From contig CAYNHH010000015.1 in NCBI GenBank assembly GCA_964397085.1, positions 1-17,490 of the forward strand: a stretch of DNA of 17,490 bases, in the 5' to 3' direction. Position numbers and translations under genes: made by a program. The DNA is from CAILAD01 sp964397085. Lineage in GTDB: Bacteria; Patescibacteriota; Saccharimonadia; CAILAD01; BJGX01. Shown here piece after piece: positions 6,093-12,527 of the stretch. The notes below the pieces were generated by a model. That model was not told the DNA's origin, did no database searches, and saw nothing but the letters and a program-made list of their open reading frames with translations. Within the stretch, counting starts at the first letter, position 1. Each line of letters starts with the position of its first letter.

Positions 6093-6101
6093 TGATAAAG
6101 T
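6093..6101 (+). promoter_or_regulatory. Probable extended -10 of the 127-aa membrane protein gene
   Basis: TGA-TAAAGT (hexamer 6096-6101, 4 of 6 consensus), then 6 nt (ATGCCT), then ATG 6108. The first in-frame ATG (6102) would abut the hexamer, so a start at 6108 fits the local rule better. Confidence 0.45.
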
Positions 6102-6107
6102 ATGCCT

Positions 6108-6491
6108 ATGAAATCTAACCGAACCGCAACACTATTTATAGGTTTTGCATTAATATTGTTCAGCATGTATCTGCTTGCATCTCTACTTATAAAATCAAGT
6201 GCTTCAGATACTGTCATGCAGTTTTGGCCAGTAGTACTCATCTTTTTAGGTGTACTTACTATTAGTCCAAGCAATCCAGGATCAAACGGTATTTCACTAG
6301 GCTTAATTGGTTTTGGAATTTTTGGTGGTCTATACCGTGTTGGTGCCTTTCAAACCCCTCAAGGACAAGCGATTCTTGCTGTACTGCTCGGATTTATTGG
6401 CTTAGTAGTACTTATCATGCTGGTATCCAAGCCAAGAGTAAAAAGTACCTATTCTCCAGACCAATCTATCAACAAATCAAATCGTAGCTAG
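6108..6491 (+). CDS. Small four-helix membrane protein (DUF5668/LiaF-TM-like)
   Basis: A 127-aa protein. Four TM segments are visible (about 6-26, 37-55, 61-78 and 85-106), followed by a Lys/Ser-rich cytoplasmic tail (KPRVKSTYSPDQ). The second segment, QFWPVVLIFLGVLTI, resembles the F-W-P-x-x-L-I-x-x-G pattern of LiaI/LiaF-type TM domains (DUF5668), which sense envelope stress in other bacteria; this is only a pattern match. Start 6108 is preferred over 6102 because of the -10 geometry (TGA-TAAAGT, then 6 nt), and MKSNRT is a more typical opening. It converges with the aldo/keto reductase, 6 nt apart, over a shared hairpin. Confidence 0.7.
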   Translation: MKSNRTATLFIGFALILFSMYLLASLLIKSSASDTVMQFWPVVLIFLGVLTISPSNPGSNGISLGLIGFGIFGGLYRVGAFQTPQGQAILAVLLGFIGLVVLIMLVSKPRVKSTYSPDQSINKSNRS

Positions 6492-6501
6492 CAATAGCTA
6501 C
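6484..6501. terminator. Hairpin with GCAA tetraloop spanning two convergent stop codons
   Basis: A perfect 7-bp stem (GTAGCTA 6484-6490, TAGCTAC 6495-6501) with loop GCAA (GNRA class). It contains the TAG stops of both the + gene (6489-6491) and the minus AKR gene (6498-6500). There is no U-tract on either side, so it is at best a non-canonical bidirectional terminator or an mRNA end stabiliser. Confidence 0.45.
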
Positions 6502-7334
6502 ATTCCGGTAGGATCCCAGCAAGTACGATAGTTTTCGTTCAAACCCTCTATCTTCTGCATATCTTCTGTATCAAGTTCGAAATCAAATAATTCTAAGTTA
6601 TCCTGCATACGGTCTTCGCTAGTGGATTTAGCTATCACGACATTACCAAGCTGTAGATTCCAACGTAACATCACCTGAGCCGCATGTTTAGCGTGCTTGG
6701 CGGCAATTTCTGAAAGAATTGGATCTTGCATACGTCGACCATGAGCCAGAGGGCTATACGCTTCAAGCTGTATTTTATTCTCCATACAGTATTCTTGGAG
6801 CATTTTCTGATACAAGAATGGATGAAATTCTACTTGGTTCACCATCGGCACTTCTTCGGTCTGTTCAATCAATTCAGCTAAATGCGCCTCGGTAAAATTA
6901 CTCACCCCTATAGCTTTTGCCCGGCCAGACTTATATATATCTACCAGAGCTCGCCAACTTTCCAGACGCTTCTCTGGCTCTGGCCAATGAATCAAATACA
7001 AGTCTACATAATCCATAGCAAGTCGTTTGAGAGATTTATCAAATGCCTTTAGCGCTTTATCATAGCCCTGATCAGAGTTCCAAAGCTTGGTAGTTACAAA
7101 TAGCTCTTCTCGAGGCACAGCACTCTCAGCTATAGCCTTACCAATGCTTTTCTCATTAAGATAAATTCTTGCGGTATCAATATGTCTGTACCCAGTATTT
7201 ATTGCATGAGTAACAGCCGAGTGTGCACTAGGCCCTGGCACTATCTTCCAAGTTCCATAACCCACAATAGGCATTTTTACACCATTTCTCAGGGTAATGG
7301 TCGTGCTAGCAGTAAGCTTGTTGTTAGTTTTCAT
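6498..7334 (-). CDS. Aldo/keto reductase (2,5-diketo-gluconate reductase-like)
   Basis: A 278-aa NADPH-dependent oxidoreductase of the AKR superfamily that reduces carbonyls to alcohols, as in detoxification of 2-oxoaldehydes. The full catalytic tetrad is present: D53 and Y58 in the HIDTARIYLNE block, K83 (VTTKLW) and H116 (YLIHWPEP). Other family marks are IGVSNFTEAHLAEL, VNQVEFHPF, the phosphate-binding IAKSTSEDR region, and a C-terminal LNENYRTCWDP close to the usual LN-x-x-x-R pattern. ATG 7334 is chosen over an in-frame Met at 7370, because the -35 TTGTAT overlaps that upstream codon and TACCAT lies 7 nt before 7334. The substrate is not predictable. It stands alone on the minus strand, downstream of the DsbA operon. 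Confidence 0.93.
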   Translation of the reverse strand: MKTNNKLTASTTITLRNGVKMPIVGYGTWKIVPGPSAHSAVTHAINTGYRHIDTARIYLNEKSIGKAIAESAVPREELFVTTKLWNSDQGYDKALKAFDKSLKRLAMDYVDLYLIHWPEPEKRLESWRALVDIYKSGRAKAIGVSNFTEAHLAELIEQTEEVPMVNQVEFHPFLYQKMLQEYCMENKIQLEAYSPLAHGRRMQDPILSEIAAKHAKHAAQVMLRWNLQLGNVVIAKSTSEDRMQDNLELFDFELDTEDMQKIEGLNENYRTCWDPTGM

Positions 7335-7341
7335 TATACTT

Positions 7342-7370
7342 ATGGTATCTTGAAAGCAAAGGTTATACAA
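7342..7370 (-). promoter_or_regulatory. Promoter of the aldo/keto reductase gene
   Basis: Minus strand TTGTAT (7365-7370), 17-nt spacer, TACCAT (7342-7347), then 7 nt to ATG 7334, so near-leaderless. The -10 is weak (4 of 6). Confidence 0.45.
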
Positions 7371-7390
7371 TCACTAGATATAACAAATAC

Positions 7391-7963
7391 CTACTTACTT
7401 GGGATAGTCGCCAAAGTATTCGCCACAGCAGCACCGAGCGAATATATAGAGTACAAAACCAGTAGTAAGCTCAAGTAACTAATAGCAATACCTATCTCAC
7501 GTGACAATGCCAAGCTACCACCAGCACCAATACTTACAAGTACGGGTGTGAGTATTGATGTACCACAAGCTGCACAACCACTAGCGATTATTGCAAATAC
7601 TAAGCTCAATCCTGTCTTCTGGCTTTGCTTTACTACTTTGCCGCGCGCATACATAACAAATACTAACATACTAAGATTGATACCAAAAAGTATGGCAAAC
7701 AAAAACAATGCTGCAGCCTGCGGAGCATCAAAATTAGTAAGCACACTTGTATACACACCAAAAATAAATCCTGACTTTTCTGCAAAAGTCAGTGGAGCCT
7801 GAAACAGTACATACCCTAGTAATCCCAAATTAAACATCCAAAGTAAAATACCAAAGATAATAGTAGAAAGCAGTATCGCTACCAAGATAAGCCATGGGTA
7901 GCGTCTATACATTCTGCCTATCGAGAAAAGGCTTAGCTTGGCCTTCAGTAAAAAGAGCTTCAT
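7391..7963 (-). CDS. Polytopic membrane protein with an intramembrane CxxC, partner of DsbA-like protein
   Basis: A 190-aa protein with about four to five TM helices: ~24-46, ~47-60 (partial), ~83-106, ~119-143 and ~155-184. The only two cysteines are C130 and C133 in the motif ASGCAACGTSILTP, inside or at the edge of the fourth helix. Its ATG overlaps the stop of the DsbA-like gene (ATGA), so production should be coupled. DsbA proteins need a membrane reoxidase (DsbB or VKOR). No DsbB or VKOR signature (second Cys pair, quinone-site motifs) is seen, but a membrane CxxC pair next to DsbA suggests a redox partner of a different type. CcdA/DsbD-like electron import is the alternative. The family is not recognised, and the redox role is inferred from context and the Cys pair. 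Confidence 0.75.
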   Translation of the reverse strand: MKLFLLKAKLSLFSIGRMYRRYPWLILVAILLSTIIFGILLWMFNLGLLGYVLFQAPLTFAEKSGFIFGVYTSVLTNFDAPQAAALFLFAILFGINLSMLVFVMYARGKVVKQSQKTGLSLVFAIIASGCAACGTSILTPVLVSIGAGGSLALSREIGIAISYLSLLLVLYSIYSLGAAVANTLATIPSK

Positions 7964-8733
7964 CGTAATTGTGCTTCAATGAGCGGCTTATAAATTGCAA
8001 AAGGCTGAGCCCCAGATATCTTCTGGCTACCAATGATAATAGTTGGTGTACTACTTGCACCATCCTTTTTCGCCGCAGCCTCACTTGCGTCTATGGCAGA
8101 TGAGTATTTGTTGCTAGTCATACAAGCATTAAAGATAGTAGTATCTAGCCCTTGCTCGGTAGAGATTTGATTGAGCCTCTCAAGAGTAAAAATATCAGAG
8201 CTCTCATCCTTCAGGCTTTTGCTGTAGTGATTCTTATATATATAATCAAACAACGCATTATGGTACTGCTCAAACTTTTTTTGGTCGGCTGCACAGTAGG
8301 CACCTAGTGCAGCGACTGTTGAGTCTTTGGCGATGATTGGTAATGGTCTGTATTCAATATTAGCTTTACCACTATCAATGTAGTCTTTTTTAATTTGAGG
8401 CTCTGTCTCTCTATAGAATCTACCACACAAGGGGCATTTAAAATCACCGTACTCAATAATAGTAACCTTGGCATCTGGGTTACCAATGATTAGTTTTGGT
8501 GTACTAGAACTTGGTGCTGTAGTCTGGGCGGACTCCTTAGTAGATGTATCTTGAGTAGTTTCATTACTAGGCGCTTTGGTAGTCTTTGGCCAAAAAAGCC
8601 AGCCCACAACTACCAGAACTACGGATACAATCAGACCTATGCCCAGACCAACAAACAATTTTGCGTGATTAGGTTTTACTGGCAAGTCCTTTACTTCCTC
8701 TTGATCCTTCTGAACATCCAATTCTTCTTTCAT
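7960..8733 (-). CDS. Membrane-anchored DsbA-family thiol:disulfide oxidoreductase (Thioredoxin_4)
   Basis: A 257-aa protein. A charged cytoplasmic N-terminus (1-24) precedes one TM anchor (~26-48, LFVGLGIGLIVSVVLVVVGWLF) and a Thr/Ser/Pro linker (~52-78). The DsbA/Thioredoxin_4 domain begins at LIIGNPDAKVTIIEYGDFKCPLC. The active site is C100-P-L-C103. The cis-Pro loop is STP (228-230), and a second cysteine pair (C147, C204) may form a structural disulfide. It acts outside the cytoplasmic membrane, forming or shuffling disulfides in exported proteins. ATG 8733 has an AAGGAGG SD and lies 11 nt after the Tim44/DUF3137 stop. The CxxC membrane gene overlaps its 3' end. The architecture matches DsbA-like proteins of Gram-positive and CPR bacteria; the precise in vivo direction (oxidation or isomerisation) is open. 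Confidence 0.92.
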   Translation of the reverse strand: MKEELDVQKDQEEVKDLPVKPNHAKLFVGLGIGLIVSVVLVVVGWLFWPKTTKAPSNETTQDTSTKESAQTTAPSSSTPKLIIGNPDAKVTIIEYGDFKCPLCGRFYRETEPQIKKDYIDSGKANIEYRPLPIIAKDSTVAALGAYCAADQKKFEQYHNALFDYIYKNHYSKSLKDESSDIFTLERLNQISTEQGLDTTIFNACMTSNKYSSAIDASEAAAKKDGASSTPTIIIGSQKISGAQPFAIYKPLIEAQLR

Positions 8734-8744
8734 AGTCCTCCTTA

Positions 8745-10028
8745 TTACATCTTCATTTCATCAAACGCCCAGCTCAACACATCAAGCATATCGGCATACT
8801 TAATGTTTTTACTTGGACTATACAAATACAGTACATTATCTACCACTTCAATGTTTATCTCAAAGTCAAGCGCGTAAATTCGCTCCATAAAGTTAGTGGC
8901 AAGAAGCTCAAAGCTCGTAGCCTGATCTTGATTGGCCGCCCAAACAGCAAATTTTTTATTAAACTCTACAGATTCTGTCTCTATCTTATTGAGCCCTTTC
9001 CCTTTGGGCTTAAAGCCATACCAACTTTTTTCTGTTACCAAAATATCATCATAGCTTTTAGGTAGTATGGCTTGAGCAACTGTTATTGGACTAAGTCCTG
9101 CACCCGCTCTTGGTTCATAACTGTAAAACTCAACAATCTTTGCTTTTGCACCTTTACCATAATAGCCAATCACATGATTATTGATATCTGCATTACCAAA
9201 GCCAGCAGGCCCAAAGATAGCACCTCTACTTGGCATCATAAGCCAGCCAAAGTCTGGGTCATAATAAAACCCATTGTCACTTGAGAATTGAGCAATTCCA
9301 GTATCAAACTTACTCGCCTCAGATGTGACTTGATCTATTTTATCAAGAACAAGCTTCTTACCAGAGCGTACGAATGTCCACAGTTCTGCAAAAGAGCTTG
9401 TGTCTGTGAAGACTACCTTTCCATTTCTTTGGTCAATCAACTTGTCATTTGCACTAGCAAAAAAATAGACTTGAACACTTTGCGCAGTATTTGGCCCTAA
9501 GTACGCATCAGCAATCTTTACATTTTCCATAATATTCTGACGCTCATAATTCTGCAAAACACCAAGCTCAAGTACCATTTTCTTATAGTACTCATCACTC
9601 GTTACCTGTTTCATCACTTTGAGATCGAAGTCAGACCAAGACTTCTGAAATGTCATAAATACTTTGCGAGACTCAACAGCCAATGCCTTTTGTTCAGCAG
9701 TTGCCTTGGGGTCTTTGTCAGGATCGACAAATCCTGCTGGAGGTTGAAAGGATGAAGCACCACCTCCACCCTTCTTTGAAGCACGTAAAATTAAAATGAT
9801 TACAAGAATTGGTAGACCAAACATAAGCCCAACAAACATCAACGTAAACCACCAGGGCATTGCACCGCCTGATCCCCCAGTAGTACTTGAACGATAAGAT
9901 GAGCTAGAAGAACTTCGGCTTGAACTTGAAGATGATGAGGAATGACTACTGGAGCCACCACCACCGCCACGAGCCAAATACAGAGTATGGTTTTTTTCAA
10001 CCAACTGAAATAGTTGAGACGAGTTCAT
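8745..10028 (-). CDS. Tim44-like plus DUF3137 membrane protein with Gly/Ser-rich N-terminus
   Basis: A 427-aa protein. It opens with a short segment, then a low-complexity Gly/Ser tract (~21-55; five Gly, then long Ser runs). One TM helix spans ~58-82, followed by RASKK (positive-inside suggests the C-terminal part is cytoplasmic). A Tim44/NTF2-like domain covers about 115-235 (MTFQKSWSDFDLKVMKQVTSDEYY at its start). A DUF3137-like domain covers about 285-420, with ESVEFNKKFAVWAANQDQA and LLATNFMERI. Bacterial Tim44-like proteins commonly carry such a Gly/Ser segment before the TM. The role is unknown, but in mitochondria Tim44 tethers a translocation motor. It leads the operon with the DsbA-like and CxxC membrane genes. 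TGA-TACAAT lies 6 nt before ATG 10028, with no SD. Confidence 0.8.
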   Translation of the reverse strand: MNSSQLFQLVEKNHTLYLARGGGGGSSSHSSSSSSSSRSSSSSSYRSSTTGGSGGAMPWWFTLMFVGLMFGLPILVIILILRASKKGGGGASSFQPPAGFVDPDKDPKATAEQKALAVESRKVFMTFQKSWSDFDLKVMKQVTSDEYYKKMVLELGVLQNYERQNIMENVKIADAYLGPNTAQSVQVYFFASANDKLIDQRNGKVVFTDTSSFAELWTFVRSGKKLVLDKIDQVTSEASKFDTGIAQFSSDNGFYYDPDFGWLMMPSRGAIFGPAGFGNADINNHVIGYYGKGAKAKIVEFYSYEPRAGAGLSPITVAQAILPKSYDDILVTEKSWYGFKPKGKGLNKIETESVEFNKKFAVWAANQDQATSFELLATNFMERIYALDFEINIEVVDNVLYLYSPSKNIKYADMLDVLSWAFDEMKM

Positions 10029-10034
10029 ATCTAT

Positions 10035-10043
10035 ATTGTATCA
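10035..10043 (-). promoter_or_regulatory. Extended -10 of the Tim44/DUF3137-dsbA operon (leaderless)
   Basis: Minus strand TGA-TACAAT (hexamer 10035-10040), then 6 nt, then ATG 10028. Identical in form to the box at 6018-6026. Confidence 0.65.
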
Positions 10044-10097
10044 GAAAATAAATACCTACTAAAACTTACTAGGGCATTCTTATATGCATGTAGTAAT

Positions 10098-10592
10098 CTA
10101 ATAACACACGCCAAGATTGCGCTTATGCAAATACTGTTGGTGATACTCCTCAGCATGCCAGAAAGTCTGAGCCGGAACTACTTGAGTAACAACTGGGTCT
10201 GGATATTTCTTTGACTGGTTTATCTCACCTATCTTAGCTTCAGCAGCCTTTTTTTGTTCTGGTGTATGATAGAAAATAACACTTCTATAGCTATCCCCTA
10301 CATCGGGCCCTTGTCTATTAAGTTGAGTGGGGTCGTGATGCTTAAAGAATATATCAAGCAGCTGATCATAGGCTGTAATACCAGGATCATACTCTACCTG
10401 CACGGTTTCAGCATGCCCAGTAGTATGTGAACATACTTGCTCATAGGTAGGATTGTCTACCGTGCCGCCTTCATAGCCTACGGTAGTCTTTATTACCTTG
10501 GCTTCAGTACGAAAAGCCTCCTCAACACCCCAAAAACACCCACCACCAAAATCGGCCAATACATTTTTCATTCTTGAATTTTTCGTAGGCAT
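10098..10592 (-). CDS. msrA: Peptide-methionine (S)-S-oxide reductase MsrA
   Basis: A 164-aa enzyme that reduces the S-epimer of methionine sulfoxide in proteins, using thioredoxin-type reductants. The catalytic motif GGGCFWG is at residues 16-22 with nucleophile C19. Family blocks are VGYEGG, HTTGHAETVQVEYDP, FFKHHDPTQLNRQGPDVGDSYRS and AEEYHQQYL. C163 near the C-terminus (GVCY) is the likely resolving Cys. Start ATG 10592 overlaps the stop of the transglycosylase gene (TAATG) and has AGGAGG 6 nt upstream, giving seven residues before MKNVLADF; start at residue 8 is less likely. It is the last gene of the NUDIX/MDMPI/transglycosylase run, and msrB lies in the divergent unit nearby. Confidence 0.97.
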   Translation of the reverse strand: MPTKNSRMKNVLADFGGGCFWGVEEAFRTEAKVIKTTVGYEGGTVDNPTYEQVCSHTTGHAETVQVEYDPGITAYDQLLDIFFKHHDPTQLNRQGPDVGDSYRSVIFYHTPEQKKAAEAKIGEINQSKKYPDPVVTQVVPAQTFWHAEEYHQQYLHKRNLGVCY

Positions 10593-11404
10593 TACTTTCC
10601 TCCTCTCATATGTGAATAAACAACACTAGTTGGGTTATTTCTATTATGGTACATATCAGTCCAAAGCGGTGTGACATGTTTTGCCTGATCACTCAAATGC
10701 TGTGACTGATACCCATTGCTCATCCAAACGCGCAATGCACCCTCACCATCACCATAGCCAACCGCCAGCATTGCAAGCCCCATATCGGTAGTGATATCAA
10801 CTCCATTACCATTAATATACTTCTCATCAATATAATGAATCAGCCAGCACCCATAATCTAGATTTTGAGCCATATCATTCATATTGTAATAAGACCTATG
10901 GCGCAAGCGTGCAATCTCTTGAGCAGTGCTTGGCATAATTTGCATGAGTCCTTGAGCACCAGACCTATTGCTAATGTTTTGACCACCAGATTCTTCAGTC
11001 ACAATTGTAGCCACCAAGTAAGGATCTAGATCATACTCTTTTGCTTTAGATTGAATGAGTAACCAGTTTTGTTTGACTTCTATAGGCCACCATTGTGCCG
11101 GCTCATGATAGCTATCACCAGATTCAGGAGAACGAACAACCTCAACTTTTGAGCTTTCATCTTTCTCACCATTCATTTTCTTGTCATCCTGAACTTGCTT
11201 CAGGATCTCTGACCTCGCACCGTGCACGTCTTCAGCCGACACAATCTGGCTCGTCGAAGCTGATTCTACTTCAGCACTTGCCATCTTATCGATTGCGGTA
11301 GCCCCCATAATTGCCAGAGCACTTACCCCAACAGCACCAGCCTGTTTCACACGGGTTTTCATTGCCTTATCAGGTAATTCATCTGTGTGGCGAAATGATT
11401 CCAT
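10592..11404 (-). CDS. Lytic transglycosylase (SLT domain) with signal/anchor and REP-like insert
   Basis: A 270-aa peptidoglycan-cleaving enzyme. A hydrophobic segment (~21-38, QAGAVGVSALAIMGATAI) after basic residues suggests export. A disordered Ser/Glu/Lys linker covers ~45-100. The SLT (goose-type lysozyme-like) domain runs from ~105: catalytic Glu at E138 (VTEESGGQNIS), then RSGAQGLMQIMPSTAQ (148-162). The domain helps remodel the wall or cut prey/host wall. The linker peptide SEILKQVQDDK (65-75) is encoded by a palindromic repeat (11186-11206). Start ATG 11404 is preferred over the ORF's longer N-terminus: TATAAT ends 7 nt upstream, and the longer reading runs into the preceding gene. 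The msrA start overlaps its stop. Confidence 0.9.
   Translation of the reverse strand: MESFRHTDELPDKAMKTRVKQAGAVGVSALAIMGATAIDKMASAEVESASTSQIVSAEDVHGARSEILKQVQDDKKMNGEKDESSKVEVVRSPESGDSYHEPAQWWPIEVKQNWLLIQSKAKEYDLDPYLVATIVTEESGGQNISNRSGAQGLMQIMPSTAQEIARLRHRSYYNMNDMAQNLDYGCWLIHYIDEKYINGNGVDITTDMGLAMLAVGYGDGEGALRVWMSNGYQSQHLSDQAKHVTPLWTDMYHNRNNPTSVVYSHMRGGK
11186..11206. repeat. REP-like palindromic element inside the transglycosylase gene
   Basis: Arms ATCCTGAA (11186-11193) and TTCAGGAT (11199-11206) form a perfect 8-bp stem around CTTGC, in the context TGTCATCC...GGATCTC. Palindromes of this wording, translating as ILKQVQDD on one strand and HPELxSGS on the other, recur in many unrelated bacterial genomes. 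It is in frame within the disordered linker, so the reading frame survives. No second copy was seen in the window. Confidence 0.65.
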
Positions 11405-11411
11405 ATACACT

Positions 11412-11417
11412 ATTATA
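11412..11417 (-). promoter_or_regulatory. -10 box of the transglycosylase-msrA unit, overlapping the upstream stop
   Basis: Minus strand TATAAT at 11412-11417, then 7 nt, then ATG 11404. The TAA stop of the MDMPI-type gene (11413-11415) lies inside this hexamer. No SD precedes the ATG. Confidence 0.55.
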
Positions 11418-12012
11418 GCGTAACTTTTTTGATTGTGACCTTCGCGGCATCTCTTCGTCCATAGCAATAAAGAAGTAGCTCGCTGGCAAATCCCTTGATA
11501 GTAGTTTCATGACTACTATGTTTATTCGTAATAATAATCACCTCAGAGGTTTGTGAATTCTCTAAGGTCAGATTACCCAAGTCACTTACCATTTTTTTAT
11601 TTATCTTCACCAGACCACTCAGTGAGCTCCATAAAATCTTCTGTGCTTCAGCATTTGGCTGGGGTCTGCTCATCTGTAAATCACCACGTAACAAATCTTC
11701 ATTATGCACATAGAACTCACCAGTATTTGCTACAGCCGGCATCCACCAAGGGTACCGCTCAAGCTTACGAATTATTTCTTTATGACCCTTCATTTCAAGT
11801 CTCTTTACACGACTATCATGAAGGTTGTGTAATTGAGGCACGACAATACCGATTGGGCCAATTACTCCTTCGCGCACCACTATGTGTGCTGCCAAATCTT
11901 CTACAGTCCAGCCCTCACACAAAGTACTCGCACTCCACTGCCTTGAGGTAAGTTTTTTTAAAAGCCCAATCATATACTTACGTTCTGCTTTGACAAATTC
12001 CTTACTGGTCAT
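11413..12012 (-). CDS. TIGR03085-like / MDMPI-DinB-fold metal-binding protein
   Basis: A 199-aa protein of the DinB/mycothiol maleylpyruvate isomerase N-terminal (PF11716) superfamily, a four-helix bundle that binds a divalent metal through three conserved residues. Visible signatures are LCEGWTVEDLAAHIVVRE (H43) and EFYVHNEDLLRGD (H103, E105), matching the actinobacterial TIGR03085 pattern (L-C-x-G-W, then F-V-H-H-E-D). The end ELLLYCYGRRDAAKV also fits. Actinobacterial relatives use mycothiol or other low-molecular-weight thiols; the substrate here is unknown. Start ATG 12012 overlaps the NUDIX stop (ATGA) and has an AAGGAG SD. It lies in the redox-repair cluster, which suits a thiol-linked detoxification role. 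Confidence 0.78.
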   Translation of the reverse strand: MTSKEFVKAERKYMIGLLKKLTSRQWSASTLCEGWTVEDLAAHIVVREGVIGPIGIVVPQLHNLHDSRVKRLEMKGHKEIIRKLERYPWWMPAVANTGEFYVHNEDLLRGDLQMSRPQPNAEAQKILWSSLSGLVKINKKMVSDLGNLTLENSQTSEVIIITNKHSSHETTIKGFASELLLYCYGRRDAAKVTIKKVTL

Positions 12013-12491
12013 AATGTCTCCTTTAATTCTAAGGCCCGTTGCATAATACGATCACCAATCTTGCCCCAATCAAAATACTGCTTCACATCTGGCGGATCAA
12101 TCAGCTTGATCTCATCAATTCCTGAGTCTGGGTCTTTCTCAAATTCTCCATATGGCACCACGCTACATACATATCTCAATTGATAAATATCACCATCTTG
12201 AGTAGCTACCGCCTGATATCCGATAGCTTTGTAGCTTACGACTTTCATATTTGATTCTTCTTGTACTTCTCGCTTCAAAGTATCTTCGTATTGTTCGTTC
12301 TTTTCAACTGTTCCACCCACAAACCCCCAGTATCCTTTGGTATTGTGAGCAATCAGCAGTTTGTCACCACAAAAACACACACCTACAACGTTACGGATCT
12401 TATCAGTCGGAAGCGTTGAGAAATCTAAAGCATCATAATATTTGAGCTCAAAATCACCATACTGACTATTCCATACGCCTTCAACAATCAT
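12009..12491 (-). CDS. NUDIX hydrolase
   Basis: A 160-aa protein that hydrolyses nucleoside diphosphate-X compounds, for example damaged dNTPs or nucleotide sugars. The NUDIX box spans about 60-82: G60, E66, then REVQEES with catalytic E75, E78 and E79. The usual Gly after EE-x is replaced by Asn (EESNM), a mild deviation. A central GYWGFVGGTVEKNE leads into the box. Start ATG 12491 is chosen because AATAAT (12498-12503) sits 6 nt upstream; the longer ORF (to 12536) would run back across the promoter region into msrB. It leads the minus unit NUDIX-MDMPI and is divergent from msrB with only 36 nt between start codons. The substrate cannot be assigned. Confidence 0.88.
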   Translation of the reverse strand: MIVEGVWNSQYGDFELKYYDALDFSTLPTDKIRNVVGVCFCGDKLLIAHNTKGYWGFVGGTVEKNEQYEDTLKREVQEESNMKVVSYKAIGYQAVATQDGDIYQLRYVCSVVPYGEFEKDPDSGIDEIKLIDPPDVKQYFDWGKIGDRIMQRALELKETL

Positions 12492-12497
12492 AGATCT

Positions 12498-12520
12498 ATT
12501 ATTGCACGTTGGTGTACAAT
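12498..12520. promoter_or_regulatory. Overlapping divergent promoters of NUDIX and msrB
   Basis: Minus: TGC-AATAAT (hexamer 12498-12503) lies 6 nt before the NUDIX ATG 12491. Plus: TACAAT (12515-12520) lies 7 nt before the msrB ATG 12528. The two -10 boxes are 11 nt apart, so each polymerase footprint covers the opposite gene's start. Both mRNAs should be leaderless and firing mutually exclusive. Confidence 0.6.
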
Positions 12521-12527
12521 AGAGCTT

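Noticed and set aside
11553..11951. 132-aa plus-strand ORF opposite the MDMPI-type gene
   Set aside because: His/Ser-rich shadow composition, no SD; the minus-strand product has conserved family motifs.
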